Shown here: positions 26,324 to 34,869 of the stretch, piece after piece
Layout: the number at the start of each line of letters is the position of its first letter
Numbering within the stretch: the first letter of the stretch is position 1
Assembly: GCF_014645655.1 (NCBI RefSeq)
Contig: NZ_BMMD01000001.1
Location: forward strand, 152,229 to 216,228
Source of the DNA: Agromyces bauzanensis
Lineage (GTDB): Bacteria > Actinomycetota > Actinomycetes > Actinomycetales > Microbacteriaceae
Reading direction: 5' to 3'
DNA length: 64,000 nt
Program-made: the position numbers and the translations under genes
Notes under the pieces: generated by a model
Databases searched by the model: none
Seen by the model: only the letters and a program-made list of their open reading frames with translations
What the model was told of the DNA's origin: nothing

Positions 26324-28095
26324 CCGCGGCATCCGACGACCCCCTGCTGGGCGCCCTCGACGACGAGCAGCGCGTGGCGGCCGAGGCCCTGCTCGGTCCG
26401 GTATGCGTGCTCGCGGGCGCCGGCACCGGCAAGACTCGCGCCATCACGCACCGCATCGCCTACGGTGTCGCGTCCGGCGCCTACGATCCGGCGCGTGTCA
26501 TGGCGCTCACCTTCACGGCCCGCGCTGCCGCCGAGCTCCGGGCCAGGCTGCGAGTGCTCGGCGCCGGCGGCGTGCAGGCGCGCACGTTCCACGCCGCGGC
26601 GCTCGCGCAGCTCAACCACTTCTGGCCGCTCGTGGTGGGCGGCAGCGCCCCCCGCGTGCTCGAGTACAAGGGACGCGTGCTCGGCGAGGCCGCCGAGCGG
26701 CTGAAGCTGCGCGTCGACGTGGCCACCCTCCGCGACGTCGCCGCGGAGATCGAGTGGCGCAAGGTGAGCGCCCTCGGCATGGACGACTACGAGCGGCGGC
26801 TCGCGAGCCGCGGGGCGCCTGGTTCGCTCACCCCCGACCAGATGCTCGCCCTCGTCGCGGGCTACGAACAGCTGAAGGACGAGCGGCGCGCGCTCGACTT
26901 CGAGGACGTGCTGCTCGCGACCGCCGGCATGATCGAGTCGGAGCCGTCGGTCGCCATGCACGTGCGCGAGAGCTACCGGCACTTCGTGGTCGACGAGTAC
27001 CAGGACGTGTCGCCCGCGCAGCAGCAGCTGCTCGACCTGTGGCTCGGCGGTCGCCGCGACCTCTGCGTGGTGGGCGACGCGAGCCAGACCGTCTACTCGT
27101 TCGCCGGCGCCACGCCCGGGTACCTGCTCGACTTCGAGCGTCGCTATGAGGACGCGATCGTCGTGCGGCTCGAGCGCAACTACCGGTCCACCGCCGCGAT
27201 CATCGGCGTCGCGAACCGGCTCATGCGGGGCCGACCCGGTGCGCTGGAGCTCGTGGCGGTGGCCGACGACGTACCCGAGGCCTCGGATGTCGCCGCGGCA
27301 TCCGTCATCGAACCCGACGTGGTGTCCTACGCCGATGAGCTCGCCGAGGCCCGCGGCGTCGCCATGCGCATCCGGGAACGCGTCGACGCCGGGGCGGCAC
27401 CCGAGACGATCGCCGTGCTCATGCGCGTGAACTCGCAGACGGCGATCCTCGAGCGGGCGCTCGACGACGTCGGCGTGGGCTCGCGCGTGCGCGGGGCGGT
27501 GCGTTTCTTCGACCGGCCGGAGGTGCGCGAGGCGGTGCACGCGCTGCGCGCCGCGGCACTCACGATCGCGGGGGAGCCGCTCTTCAAGTCGGTGAGCGAC
27601 GTGCTGCGTTCGCTCGGCTGGACCGTGCAGCCGCCCGACGGTCCCGGCGCCGTGCGGGCGCGGTGGGAGTCGCTCAACGCGATCGCGCGCCTCGTCGACG
27701 ATGCACCGGAGGGCACCACGTTCCGCCAGTTCGCCGACGAGCTGCGCGCCCGAGCTGAAGCGCAGCACGAACCGACGGTGTCGGCCGTGACGCTCGCGAC
27801 GCTGCACTCGGCAAAGGGCCTCGAATGGGACGAGGTGTACATCGTTGGGCTCACCGAGGGCATGCTGCCGATCTCGTATGCGACGGGCTTCGACGCCATC
27901 GACGAGGAGCGGCGCCTGCTCTACGTGGGCATCACGCGGGCACGGCGCCGGCTGTCGCTGAGCTGGCCTCGCCGGGGCGGCGGACAGCGAGGTGAACGGG
28001 AGCCGTCGCGGTTCCTGCAGGAGTTCGGCACCCGCAGTCGGGATGCGGCTCGTGGCGGCGGCGCCGCGGGAGGGCGCCCGGCCGCTCCAGCGTGA
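26308..28095 (+). CDS. uvrD2: UvrD2-type SF1A DNA helicase
   Basis: A 595-residue 3'-5' DNA helicase. Motifs: AGAGTGKTRAITHR, TFTARAAAEL, VVDEYQDVSP, VVGDASQTVYSFAGA (the diagnostic UvrD2 form of motif III), LERNYRST, TLHSAKGLEWDEV and YVGITRARRRL. Mycobacterial UvrD2 is longer and ends in an HRDC domain and zinc motif; this protein stops soon after the motor core. GTG 26308 follows GAGGGG by five bases; GTG 26320 (GTGA overlap with the nudC stop) is an alternative. Its last 164 bp are shared antisense with the following TOMM-like gene. Confidence 0.9.
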   Translation: MDHVVTAASDDPLLGALDDEQRVAAEALLGPVCVLAGAGTGKTRAITHRIAYGVASGAYDPARVMALTFTARAAAELRARLRVLGAGGVQARTFHAAALAQLNHFWPLVVGGSAPRVLEYKGRVLGEAAERLKLRVDVATLRDVAAEIEWRKVSALGMDDYERRLASRGAPGSLTPDQMLALVAGYEQLKDERRALDFEDVLLATAGMIESEPSVAMHVRESYRHFVVDEYQDVSPAQQQLLDLWLGGRRDLCVVGDASQTVYSFAGATPGYLLDFERRYEDAIVVRLERNYRSTAAIIGVANRLMRGRPGALELVAVADDVPEASDVAAASVIEPDVVSYADELAEARGVAMRIRERVDAGAAPETIAVLMRVNSQTAILERALDDVGVGSRVRGAVRFFDRPEVREAVHALRAAALTIAGEPLFKSVSDVLRSLGWTVQPPDGPGAVRARWESLNAIARLVDDAPEGTTFRQFADELRARAEAQHEPTVSAVTLATLHSAKGLEWDEVYIVGLTEGMLPISYATGFDAIDEERRLLYVGITRARRRLSLSWPRRGGGQRGEREPSRFLQEFGTRSRDAARGGGAAGGRPAAPA

Positions 28096-28834
28096 GCGAC
28101 GCGGCGGCCAGACCGGTGAGGCCGTGCGCGAGCCGGTCGTCGACGACCGCCGTGGCGAGTGCGCTCGCATCGAGTTCGGCGCGGGGCGTGCGGCTGGCCG
28201 CGGGCCTGCCGGCGAGCTGCGCCGCGATGGCCGGCCAGGCGGCGTCGGCGTCGCGCCTCGCGAGATCGAGGCAGCGCAGGCACGGTCCCGTGCCCGGCTC
28301 GACGAGTGGGCCCACGCGGGCGCCCGTGTCGTCGAAGATGACGGCGAGGTGCGGCACGTCGCGACGGAGGAACGGCAGGTACCGCGCGGGCGGCACGACC
28401 CACGGGGCGGAGATGACGGCGAGGGCCGCCTCCTCGACCGCGTCGCGCGCGTCGGCCGCGACGTAGCCGAGCGCCGTGAGGCTCGACGCGAGCCGGCGGC
28501 CGAGGAGCCCGTCGGCGTCGAGCGCCACGAGCGGCGGCGCGGCGGCGGTGCTGGGCGCGTCCTGCGGCCCGTGCTCGGGCTCGCGCTCGGCCCCCGGCAG
28601 GAACGCCGGTTCGAGCCTCGCGAGAAGCACGCGCACCTGCTCGGCCGTCGCGCCGAGACCCGTGCCCATGGTCATGAGCGTCGACCGGCTCGCGCCGTGC
28701 CGAAGGACGGCGATCAGATTCGCCTCGAGGTCGCCCGCGTCGGGGAGGATGACGCGGGCCTCCGCCGCGCCGAGCTGCAGGTCGGTGGGAGAGCGCCAGA
28801 CGAGGGGCAGGGTGGGATCGATCCGCGGTGCCAT
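27932..28834 (-). CDS. TOMM cyclodehydratase-like zinc protein
   Basis: A 300-residue protein resembling the leader-binding/E1-like N part of thiazole/oxazole-modified microcin (TOMM) cyclodehydratases. Visible features are an N-terminal winged-helix-like region (LPDAGDLEANLIAVLRHG), a Rossmann-like VALDADGLLGRRLASSLTALG, and four probable zinc cysteines: GPCLRCLDLARRDAD (~200) and PDCGC (~265). No YcaO protein, precursor peptide or protease is nearby, so a RiPP role is doubtful. Homologues sit in the same uvrD2/DUF2342 neighbourhood in mycobacteria. ATG 28834 is preferred; ATG-like codons to 28873 are possible. It overlaps uvrD2 by 164 bp. Confidence 0.7.
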   Translation of the reverse strand: MAPRIDPTLPLVWRSPTDLQLGAAEARVILPDAGDLEANLIAVLRHGASRSTLMTMGTGLGATAEQVRVLLARLEPAFLPGAEREPEHGPQDAPSTAAAPPLVALDADGLLGRRLASSLTALGYVAADARDAVEEAALAVISAPWVVPPARYLPFLRRDVPHLAVIFDDTGARVGPLVEPGTGPCLRCLDLARRDADAAWPAIAAQLAGRPAASRTPRAELDASALATAVVDDRLAHGLTGLAAASLTLERPGALPRRRRHEPHPDCGCRTPAGTATAPVHLAVRRPGEASSATAGAVPA

Positions 28835-28909
28835 GCCGGGAGCATGCCCGACATAACGCCGGCTTCGCTGCATCCGTCCACAGGCTCGGTGGAGGCGGGC
28901 CGGGCGCGC

Positions 28910-30286
28910 TCAGCCCTTCGGCTCCTCGCCGTCTTCGCCCGGCGCGGCGGGGGTCTCGCCGCGGAGCAGCTGCTCGAGCGCCTGGTCGAACTCGTCGTCG
29001 GCGTCGGACGCGGCCGTGCGCGTTCCCGTGAGGCGCGCGACGAGCGCGCTCGGGTCGTCGAGGTCCGCGGCCGTCGGGAGCAGGTCGGGGTGCGCCCAGA
29101 GCGCGTCGCGGGCCTCGACGCCGACGGCGTCGGTCACGGCGCGCCACATCGCGGTCGCGTCACGCAGCCGGCGTGGGCGGAGCTCGAGTCCGACGAGCGT
29201 CGCGAAGGCCGATTCGGCGGGGCCGCCCGACGCGCGACGGCGGCGGATCGACTCGGCGATCGCGTCGGAGCGCGGCAGCCGCCCCGTGGCATCCGCGGTG
29301 ACGGCGTCGACCCAGCCCTCGACGAGCGCCAGCATCGACTCGAGGCTGCCGAGCGCGGCCTCCTGCGCGTCGCTCTTCGGGCGGATGAGCGCACCGTTGA
29401 CCACCGCGTTGCGGAGCTCCTCGGTGTTCGACGGGTCGAACCCCTCGGCCAGCTGCTCGAGCCGATCGGTGTCGATGTCGATGCCGCGCGCGAAGGCGGT
29501 GATGGCGGTGATGAGGTGCAGGCGGAGCCAGCGGGCGTGGCGGAAGAGTCGTGCGTGCGCGATCTCGCGCACGGCGAGGTAGAGCTCCACCTGGTCGAGC
29601 GGGATGTCGAGGCCCTCGCCGAACTCGGCGACGTTCTGGGGCAGGAGGGCGGCGCGGCCGTCGTTCTGCAGCGGGATGCCGATGTCGCCCCCTGAGACGA
29701 CCTCGGTCGCGAGCTGCCCGACCACCTGGCCGAGCTGCATCGCGAACAGCGCTCCTCCGATGCCGCGCATCATGCGGCTCGCGCCCTGGATCATCGAGCG
29801 CAGCTCCTCGGGCGCCTGCTCGCTCATCACACGCGTGAGCTCGTCGGAGATGCTGAGTGCGACGGGCTCGGCGAGCTGCGTCCACACGGGCATGGTGGCC
29901 GTCACCCACGCGCGGCGGGTGAGCAGCTCGGGGGTCTCGGGCAGCGCCGAGAAGTCGACGGCCTCGTCGAGCCAGAGCGACGCGACCTGGAGGGCCTGGT
30001 CGAGGCGCGCTCGGTCGTCGTCGGCGATCTGCCGTTGGCCGGATGCCGCGCGCTCTTCACCCTGGCGCAGCGCCACCCTCCAGTCGATGCCGTCGTCGCC
30101 GCGGTTCATCGCCTGCTGCAACTGGCCGAACAGGGCGGCGATGCTCGCCGGATCGTTGGGCAGCCCCGCGGCGCTCGCGAGTTGCGACGGATCGATGCCG
30201 CCGGCTCCGGACAGGAGCTCGCGGAGCATCTCGCGGAACTCCTCCTCGGGGTTCCGGTCGCCAGGCTCGTCGTCCCGATCGGCCAC
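28910..30286 (-). CDS. Zinc-dependent metalloprotease (DUF2342 family)
   Basis: A 458-residue protein of the DUF2342/TIGR03624 family, common next to PDZ-Lon genes in Actinobacteria. The segment YLAVREIAHARLFRHARWL (~220) holds the family's metal-binding histidines in a helix where classical enzymes have HExxH; here the Glu precedes the first His in REIAH. Protease activity is by family annotation and not proven by sequence. The acidic ends look disordered. GTG 30286 is chosen because GGAGG lies eight bases upstream; GTG 30295 overlaps that site. It is divergent from the PDZ-Lon gene. Confidence 0.88.
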   Translation of the reverse strand: MADRDDEPGDRNPEEEFREMLRELLSGAGGIDPSQLASAAGLPNDPASIAALFGQLQQAMNRGDDGIDWRVALRQGEERAASGQRQIADDDRARLDQALQVASLWLDEAVDFSALPETPELLTRRAWVTATMPVWTQLAEPVALSISDELTRVMSEQAPEELRSMIQGASRMMRGIGGALFAMQLGQVVGQLATEVVSGGDIGIPLQNDGRAALLPQNVAEFGEGLDIPLDQVELYLAVREIAHARLFRHARWLRLHLITAITAFARGIDIDTDRLEQLAEGFDPSNTEELRNAVVNGALIRPKSDAQEAALGSLESMLALVEGWVDAVTADATGRLPRSDAIAESIRRRRASGGPAESAFATLVGLELRPRRLRDATAMWRAVTDAVGVEARDALWAHPDLLPTAADLDDPSALVARLTGTRTAASDADDEFDQALEQLLRGETPAAPGEDGEEPKG

Positions 30287-30429
30287 GTGAGCCACCTCCA
30301 GTCGCGTTCCTCCAACCGTAGCGCCGCCTCAGGGAACGGGTCTGGGAAATGGCCTAGGCTTGGCCTTCCGGGTGTCCGCCCTTCGCGAACAACGCCCGTA
30401 CGCGATCAGGCACCGCCGGGAGGACTGGG

Positions 30430-31563
30430 TTGAGCATCTTCGACGATGGGTCCCCGGTGTCCGCGGACCCCCGCCGGCATGAGGATGCCGCGACGATGCG
30501 CCGTCCGCTCGGGAAGCGCATCGGCGGCTGGGCGATCGTCGTTGCCGCCGTCATCGCCCTGCTGTTCGCGCTGCTGCCGTCGCCGTACGTGATCGAGCAG
30601 CCCGGCCCCGTGTACGACACGCTCGGGGTCGCCGAGCGCGGCAACGAGGAGATCCCGCTCATCGAGATCCCCGACGAGGAGACCTTCCCGACCGAGGGCG
30701 AGCTCAATCTCCTCACGGTGACCGTCCTGGGCCGGCCCGGGCAGACGCCGAACTGGCTCGAGGTGCTCGGCGCCTGGTTCGACCGCACCCGCTCTGCGGT
30801 GCCAGTCGAGGCGATCTTCCCGCCCGGCCTGAGCGACGCCGACCGCGACGCGCAGAACGAAGCGGCCATGGTCGACTCGCAGCAGGACGCGATCGCGGCG
30901 GCGCTCGTGGAGCTCGGCTACGACTTCCCGCGCGAGGTGACCGTCGCGGGAATCGTCGAGGGCTCGCCCGCCGAGGGCGTGCTCGAGGAGGGGGATGTCA
31001 TCGCCGAGGTGAACGGCGAGCCAGTGCACGCGGTGGAGGAGCTGCGGGAAGCGGTGCGGCGGAACGGCACGGACGCTGCGGCGAACCTCGTGGTCGTGCG
31101 CGACGGCACCGAGGAGACGGTCGCCGTCACGCCCGTCGAACGCGACGACGCCGTGGTGCTCGGCGTGGGCGTGCGCATGCGCTACGAGTTTCCGATCGAC
31201 GTCACGCTGCAGCTCGACGACGTCGGCGGCCCGAGTGCCGGCATGATGTTCGCGCTCGGAATCGTGGACAAGCTCACCCCCGGGGCGATGCCGGGCGGCG
31301 AGATCGTCGCGGGCACCGGCACGATCGACTCCGCGGGCGAGGTCGGCGCGATCGGCGGCATCCGGCAGAAGCTGTGGGGCGCCGAGGAGGCGGGTGCCGA
31401 GTGGTTCCTCGCACCCGAGTCGAACTGCACCGAGGTGACCGGACATGTCCCCGACGGTCTGACCGTCTTCGCGGTCTCGACGCTCGACGAGGCGCGCTCG
31501 GTCGTCGAGGCGGTCGCCGATGGCGCGGACACTTCGGAATTCGCGTCCTGCCCCGCCTCCTGA
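30430..31563 (+). CDS. PDZ-domain Lon-like (S16) membrane protease
   Basis: A 377-residue secreted or membrane-anchored serine protease. One N-terminal transmembrane helix (~30-50) is followed by a PDZ domain (VAGIVEGSPAEGVLEEGDVI, ~185-205) and a Lon-type catalytic domain. The Ser is in DVGGPSAGMMFALG and the Lys in GGIRQKLWGAEEAG, the Ser-Lys dyad. The ATPase domain of true Lon is absent. The start is TTG 30430, supported by GGGAGGA six bases upstream. Transcription probably starts from TAGGCT at 30354-30359. A UPF0182 gene follows, as in mycobacteria. Confidence 0.9.
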   Translation: MSIFDDGSPVSADPRRHEDAATMRRPLGKRIGGWAIVVAAVIALLFALLPSPYVIEQPGPVYDTLGVAERGNEEIPLIEIPDEETFPTEGELNLLTVTVLGRPGQTPNWLEVLGAWFDRTRSAVPVEAIFPPGLSDADRDAQNEAAMVDSQQDAIAAALVELGYDFPREVTVAGIVEGSPAEGVLEEGDVIAEVNGEPVHAVEELREAVRRNGTDAAANLVVVRDGTEETVAVTPVERDDAVVLGVGVRMRYEFPIDVTLQLDDVGGPSAGMMFALGIVDKLTPGAMPGGEIVAGTGTIDSAGEVGAIGGIRQKLWGAEEAGAEWFLAPESNCTEVTGHVPDGLTVFAVSTLDEARSVVEAVADGADTSEFASCPAS

Positions 31564-31603
31564 ACAGCCGGTTCCAAGCCCCCTGAACAGCTGGTTCCAA
31601 GCC
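31560..31603. repeat. Two 21-bp direct repeats across the PDZ-Lon stop codon
   Basis: CTGAACAGCCGGTTCCAAGCC (31560-31580; one base longer than the limit is avoided by noting it differs from copy two at one base) recurs at 31583-31603 with C to T at the tenth base. The period is 23 bp. The first copy contains the TGA stop. TAGGAT, a -10-like hexamer, follows at 31613-31618, so the repeats lie where a regulator of the UPF0182 gene could bind. Confidence 0.5.
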
Positions 31604-31657
31604 TTGCGACCATAGGATGGAATCTCGATCCCATCGCGACCGAACACGAGGCCGAGA

Positions 31658-34582
31658 TTGTCAGCACAGCCGCAAGCACCGAGGATTCCGCGCCGCCGCG
31701 CCCCCATCGCCATCACGATCGGGGTGGTGGCAGTGCTCGTCATCGCGTTCTTCGTCTTCGTCGGCCTGTACGCCGACGTGCTCTGGTACGACCAGCTCGG
31801 GTTCCTCGAGGTCCTCACGACCGAGTGGATCGCCCGCGTGGTGCTCTTCTTCATCGGCTTCGTGGCCATGGCCGTGCCCGTGTGGGCTTCGATCCAGATC
31901 GCGTACCGCACGAGGCCGGTCTACGCCAAGCTGAACTCGCAGCTCGACCGCTACCAGGAGGTCTTCGAGCCCCTCCGGCGCCTCGCCATGTACGGCATCC
32001 CCGTCGTGCTCGGCGTCTTCGCGGGCGTCTCGGCGTCGAGCCGCTGGCAACTCTCCCTCACGTGGCTGAACCGCACGCCGTTCGGCACGGCCGACGCGCA
32101 GTTCGGGTTCGACGTTGGGTTCTTCGTCTTCGAGCTGCCGTTCTACCGTTCCATCGTCGGATTCGCCTCGGCGGTCGTCCTCCTCTCCCTGCTGCTCGTC
32201 GTCGCGACGGCCTACCTGTACGGCTCGATCCGCGTGAGCGGCCGCGAGGTCGTGATCTCCAAGTCGGCGCGCGTCCAGATCGCGGCCACCGCGGGCGTGT
32301 ACCTGCTGCTGCAGGCGATCAGCATCTGGTTCGACCAGTACGCCACGGTCTCCGAGGCGGGCCCGATCATCACGGGCGCCGCCTACACCGACGTGAACGC
32401 CGTCATCCCGGGCCGGGGCATCCTCGCGGCGATCGCCGCGGTGGTCGCCGTGCTCTTCTTCGTCACCGCGGCGATCGGCCGGTGGCGGCTGCCGCTGGTC
32501 GGCACGGCCCTGCTCATCGTGTCGAGCCTCATCATCGGGTCATTGTACCCGTGGGTCGTGCAGCGGTTCCAGGTCGACCCGAGCGCGAAGACGCTGGAGG
32601 CGCCGTACATCGAGAAGGCCATCGATTCCACGCGTGACGCGTACGGGGTGTCCGACATCGAGTTGATCCCGTTCGAAGCGAAGACCGATGCCGAGCCCGG
32701 TGCCCTGCGGGCCGACGCCCAGACGACGGCGAACATCCGGCTCATGGACCCGCTCGTGATCAGCCCGGCGTTCCGGCAGCTCGAGCAGTTCCGCCAGTAC
32801 TACCAGTTCCCCGACGCGCTCGACGTCGACCGGTACGACATCGACGGCGCGACGCAGGACACCGTGGTGGCCGTGCGCGACCTCGCGCTCGACGGACTGG
32901 GCGACGCGGAGACATGGTTCAACTCGCACATCGTGTACACCCATGGCTACGGCATTGTGGCGGCCGCGGGCAACCAGCGCTCCGTCGACGGACAGCCTGT
33001 CTTCCTCCAGTCCGGCATCCCGTCGACGGGCGTGCTTCCCGACTTCGAGCCTCGAGTCTACTTCGGCGAGGACTCGCCCGACTACTCGATCGTCGGGGCT
33101 CCAGAGGGCGACGACGCGATCGAGCTCGATTACCCGGCCGGCGGCGACAGCGAGCGCGAGACCCGCACGACGTTCGAAGGCGACGGCGGGCCGAAGCTCG
33201 ACAACGTCTTCACCAAGCTCGCCTACGCGCTGAAGTTCCAGTCGGAGCAGATCTTCCTCTCCGACGCCGTGAATCCCGAGTCGCAGATCCTGTACGACCG
33301 CGACCCGATCGAGCGGGTGCGCAAGGTCGCGCCCTACCTCACGCTCGACTCCGACACGTATCCGTCGGTCGTCGACGACCGGCTGGTCTGGATCGTCGAC
33401 GGCTACACCCTCACCGACCAGTACCCGTACTCGAACAAGGTGAGCATGAGCGAGGCCATCGCCGACAGCGAGGGGCTGCCGGCGACCCTGCCGTTCGACG
33501 AGGTCAACTACATCCGCAACTCGGTGAAGGCCACGGTCGACGCCTACGACGGCTCGGTGACGCTCTACGCGTGGGACGAGGAGGACCCGATCCTCCAGAC
33601 CTGGCAGAAGATCTTCCCCTCCGCGCTCGAGCCGATGGAGGAGATGTCGGGCGACCTGCTCAGCCACGTGCGCTACCCGGCCGACCTGTTCAAGATGCAG
33701 CGGGCGGTGCTCGGTCGCTACCACGTGACCGACCCGGGATCGTTCTACTCCCGCGAGGATGCCTGGACGACGCCGAAGGAGCCCACGGCCGGCGCGAACA
33801 CGACCTTCCTGCAGCCGCCGTACTACCTGACGATGCAGATGCCCGGTCAGGATGCCCCGTCGTACTCGTTGTACTCGACGTTCATCCCCGAGGCGCGCGG
33901 CGAGCAGAGCCGCAACGTGCTGCGCGGATACCTCGCGGTCGACTCCGACGCCGGCTCGGCCGACGGCGAGCGCGGCGAGGACTACGGCAAGCTGCGGCTG
34001 CTCGCGCTGCCCGAGGACGACAACGTGCCGGGCCCCGGTCAGGTGCAGAACCAGTTCGACGGCGACCCGAGCATCTCGGCCCAGCTGAACATCCTGAAGC
34101 AGGGCCAGTCCGACGTGATCAACGGCAACCTGCTCACCGTGCCGGTGGGCGGCGGCCTCCTGTACGTGCAGCCCGTCTACGTCCAGTCGACCGGAAACAC
34201 GAGCTACCCGCTGCTGCAGAAGGTGCTCGTCGCGTTCGGCGACCAGATCGCGTTCCAGGACACGCTCGACCTCGCGCTCGACGTGCTCTTCGGCGGTGAC
34301 TCGGGTGCGGACGCCGGCGACAACGAGGTGGAGCCCGGCACCGAGCCCACCACGCCGCCTGGGGAGGGTGAGCCGACGACGCCCGTGGCACCGACCGACG
34401 AGGTGCAGGCGCTGCTGAACGAGGCCAAGGTGTTGATCGAGGAGAAGCAGACCGCGCTCAGCGAGGGCGACTGGGTATCGTATGGCCGCGCCGACGCGAG
34501 GCTTGCCGAGATCGTCGCGGAACTGCTCGAACTCACCCAGGCCGAGCCTCAGGCCGAGCCGCAGGCCGCGGAGGGGCAGTGA
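31658..34582 (+). CDS. UPF0182 family large membrane protein
   Basis: A 974-residue integral membrane protein. The first ~310 residues contain about seven hydrophobic helices (for example IAITIGVVAVLVIAFFVFVG and VVLFFIGFVAMAVPVWASI). A long extracellular domain follows (AKTLEAPYIEKAIDSTRDAY begins it), then a Pro/Thr/Glu-rich linker (~885-915) and a helical tail. The family is nearly universal in Actinobacteria; function unknown. The start is TTG 31658; the weak GAGGCCGAG upstream is the only ribosome-binding candidate. The stop overlaps a GTG of a methyltransferase remnant (GTGA). Confidence 0.9.
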   Translation: MSAQPQAPRIPRRRAPIAITIGVVAVLVIAFFVFVGLYADVLWYDQLGFLEVLTTEWIARVVLFFIGFVAMAVPVWASIQIAYRTRPVYAKLNSQLDRYQEVFEPLRRLAMYGIPVVLGVFAGVSASSRWQLSLTWLNRTPFGTADAQFGFDVGFFVFELPFYRSIVGFASAVVLLSLLLVVATAYLYGSIRVSGREVVISKSARVQIAATAGVYLLLQAISIWFDQYATVSEAGPIITGAAYTDVNAVIPGRGILAAIAAVVAVLFFVTAAIGRWRLPLVGTALLIVSSLIIGSLYPWVVQRFQVDPSAKTLEAPYIEKAIDSTRDAYGVSDIELIPFEAKTDAEPGALRADAQTTANIRLMDPLVISPAFRQLEQFRQYYQFPDALDVDRYDIDGATQDTVVAVRDLALDGLGDAETWFNSHIVYTHGYGIVAAAGNQRSVDGQPVFLQSGIPSTGVLPDFEPRVYFGEDSPDYSIVGAPEGDDAIELDYPAGGDSERETRTTFEGDGGPKLDNVFTKLAYALKFQSEQIFLSDAVNPESQILYDRDPIERVRKVAPYLTLDSDTYPSVVDDRLVWIVDGYTLTDQYPYSNKVSMSEAIADSEGLPATLPFDEVNYIRNSVKATVDAYDGSVTLYAWDEEDPILQTWQKIFPSALEPMEEMSGDLLSHVRYPADLFKMQRAVLGRYHVTDPGSFYSREDAWTTPKEPTAGANTTFLQPPYYLTMQMPGQDAPSYSLYSTFIPEARGEQSRNVLRGYLAVDSDAGSADGERGEDYGKLRLLALPEDDNVPGPGQVQNQFDGDPSISAQLNILKQGQSDVINGNLLTVPVGGGLLYVQPVYVQSTGNTSYPLLQKVLVAFGDQIAFQDTLDLALDVLFGGDSGADAGDNEVEPGTEPTTPPGEGEPTTPVAPTDEVQALLNEAKVLIEEKQTALSEGDWVSYGRADARLAEIVAELLELTQAEPQAEPQAAEGQ

Positions 34583-34780
34583 CCGGTTCCGTCGAGCTCC
34601 GCGGCGGTGAATGGCTCGACGACAACCGGGCGAACTGGGACGAACGGGTGCCGATAGACGGGGCATCCGACTTCTGCCGGGCACGACGAGATGCCGTGGC
34701 AGATCTTCCCGACGGCCGTGCCGCAGGGCGAGGGCATGTTCGGCCGGCTTCGATTTGGAGCCGGATCACCCGCCTGCTAG
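34579..34780 (+). pseudogene. SAM-dependent methyltransferase with internal deletion
   Basis: From GTG 34579 the frame gives WLDDNRANWDERVPIDGASD, the N-terminal signature of a class I methyltransferase family. From about 34677 a second frame gives HDEMPWQIFPTAVPQGEGMF, that family's C-terminal signature, ending at the TAG at 34778. Roughly 200 codons carrying the SAM-binding fold are missing between them. Seen: both ends. Inferred: an internal deletion, leaving a non-functional gene next to the tRNA. Confidence 0.7.
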
Positions 34781-34783
34781 TGT
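34755..34783 (+). promoter_or_regulatory. Sigma70-type promoter for the initiator tRNA
   Basis: TTGGAG (34755-34760) and TAGTGT (34778-34783) are 17 bases apart, close to the housekeeping consensus. The tRNA begins 12 bases after the -10 box. The -10 overlaps the stop codon of the methyltransferase remnant. Confidence 0.65.
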
Positions 34784-34795
34784 TGTCTCTTGTGC

Positions 34796-34869
34796 CGCGG
34801 GGTGGAGCAGTTCGGTAGCTCGCTGGGCTCATAACCCAGAGGTCGTAGGTTCAAATCCTGCCCCCGCAA
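34796..34869 (+). tRNA. Initiator tRNA-fMet (CAT)
   Basis: A 74-base cloverleaf: acceptor CGCGGGG/CCCCGCA, D stem GAGC/GCTC, anticodon stem CTGGG/CCCAG with loop CTCATAA, T stem GTAGG/CCTGC with TTCAAAT. The first acceptor pair is a C-A mismatch and three G-C pairs (GGG/CCC) close the anticodon loop; both mark an initiator. Discriminator is A; CCA is not encoded. A terminator hairpin follows at once. The gene borders integrase and repressor remnants, so its 3' half is a likely attachment site. Confidence 0.97.

Noticed and set aside
27932-28834. Bacteriocin (TOMM) biosynthesis cluster
   Set aside because: Only one TOMM-like protein is present; I found no precursor peptide, YcaO or transporter beside it.
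34829-34860. GAGFEPTTSGL as a conserved C-terminal motif
   Set aside because: It is the antisense reading of the tRNA T-arm and anticodon region, a common annotation artefact rather than a protein motif.
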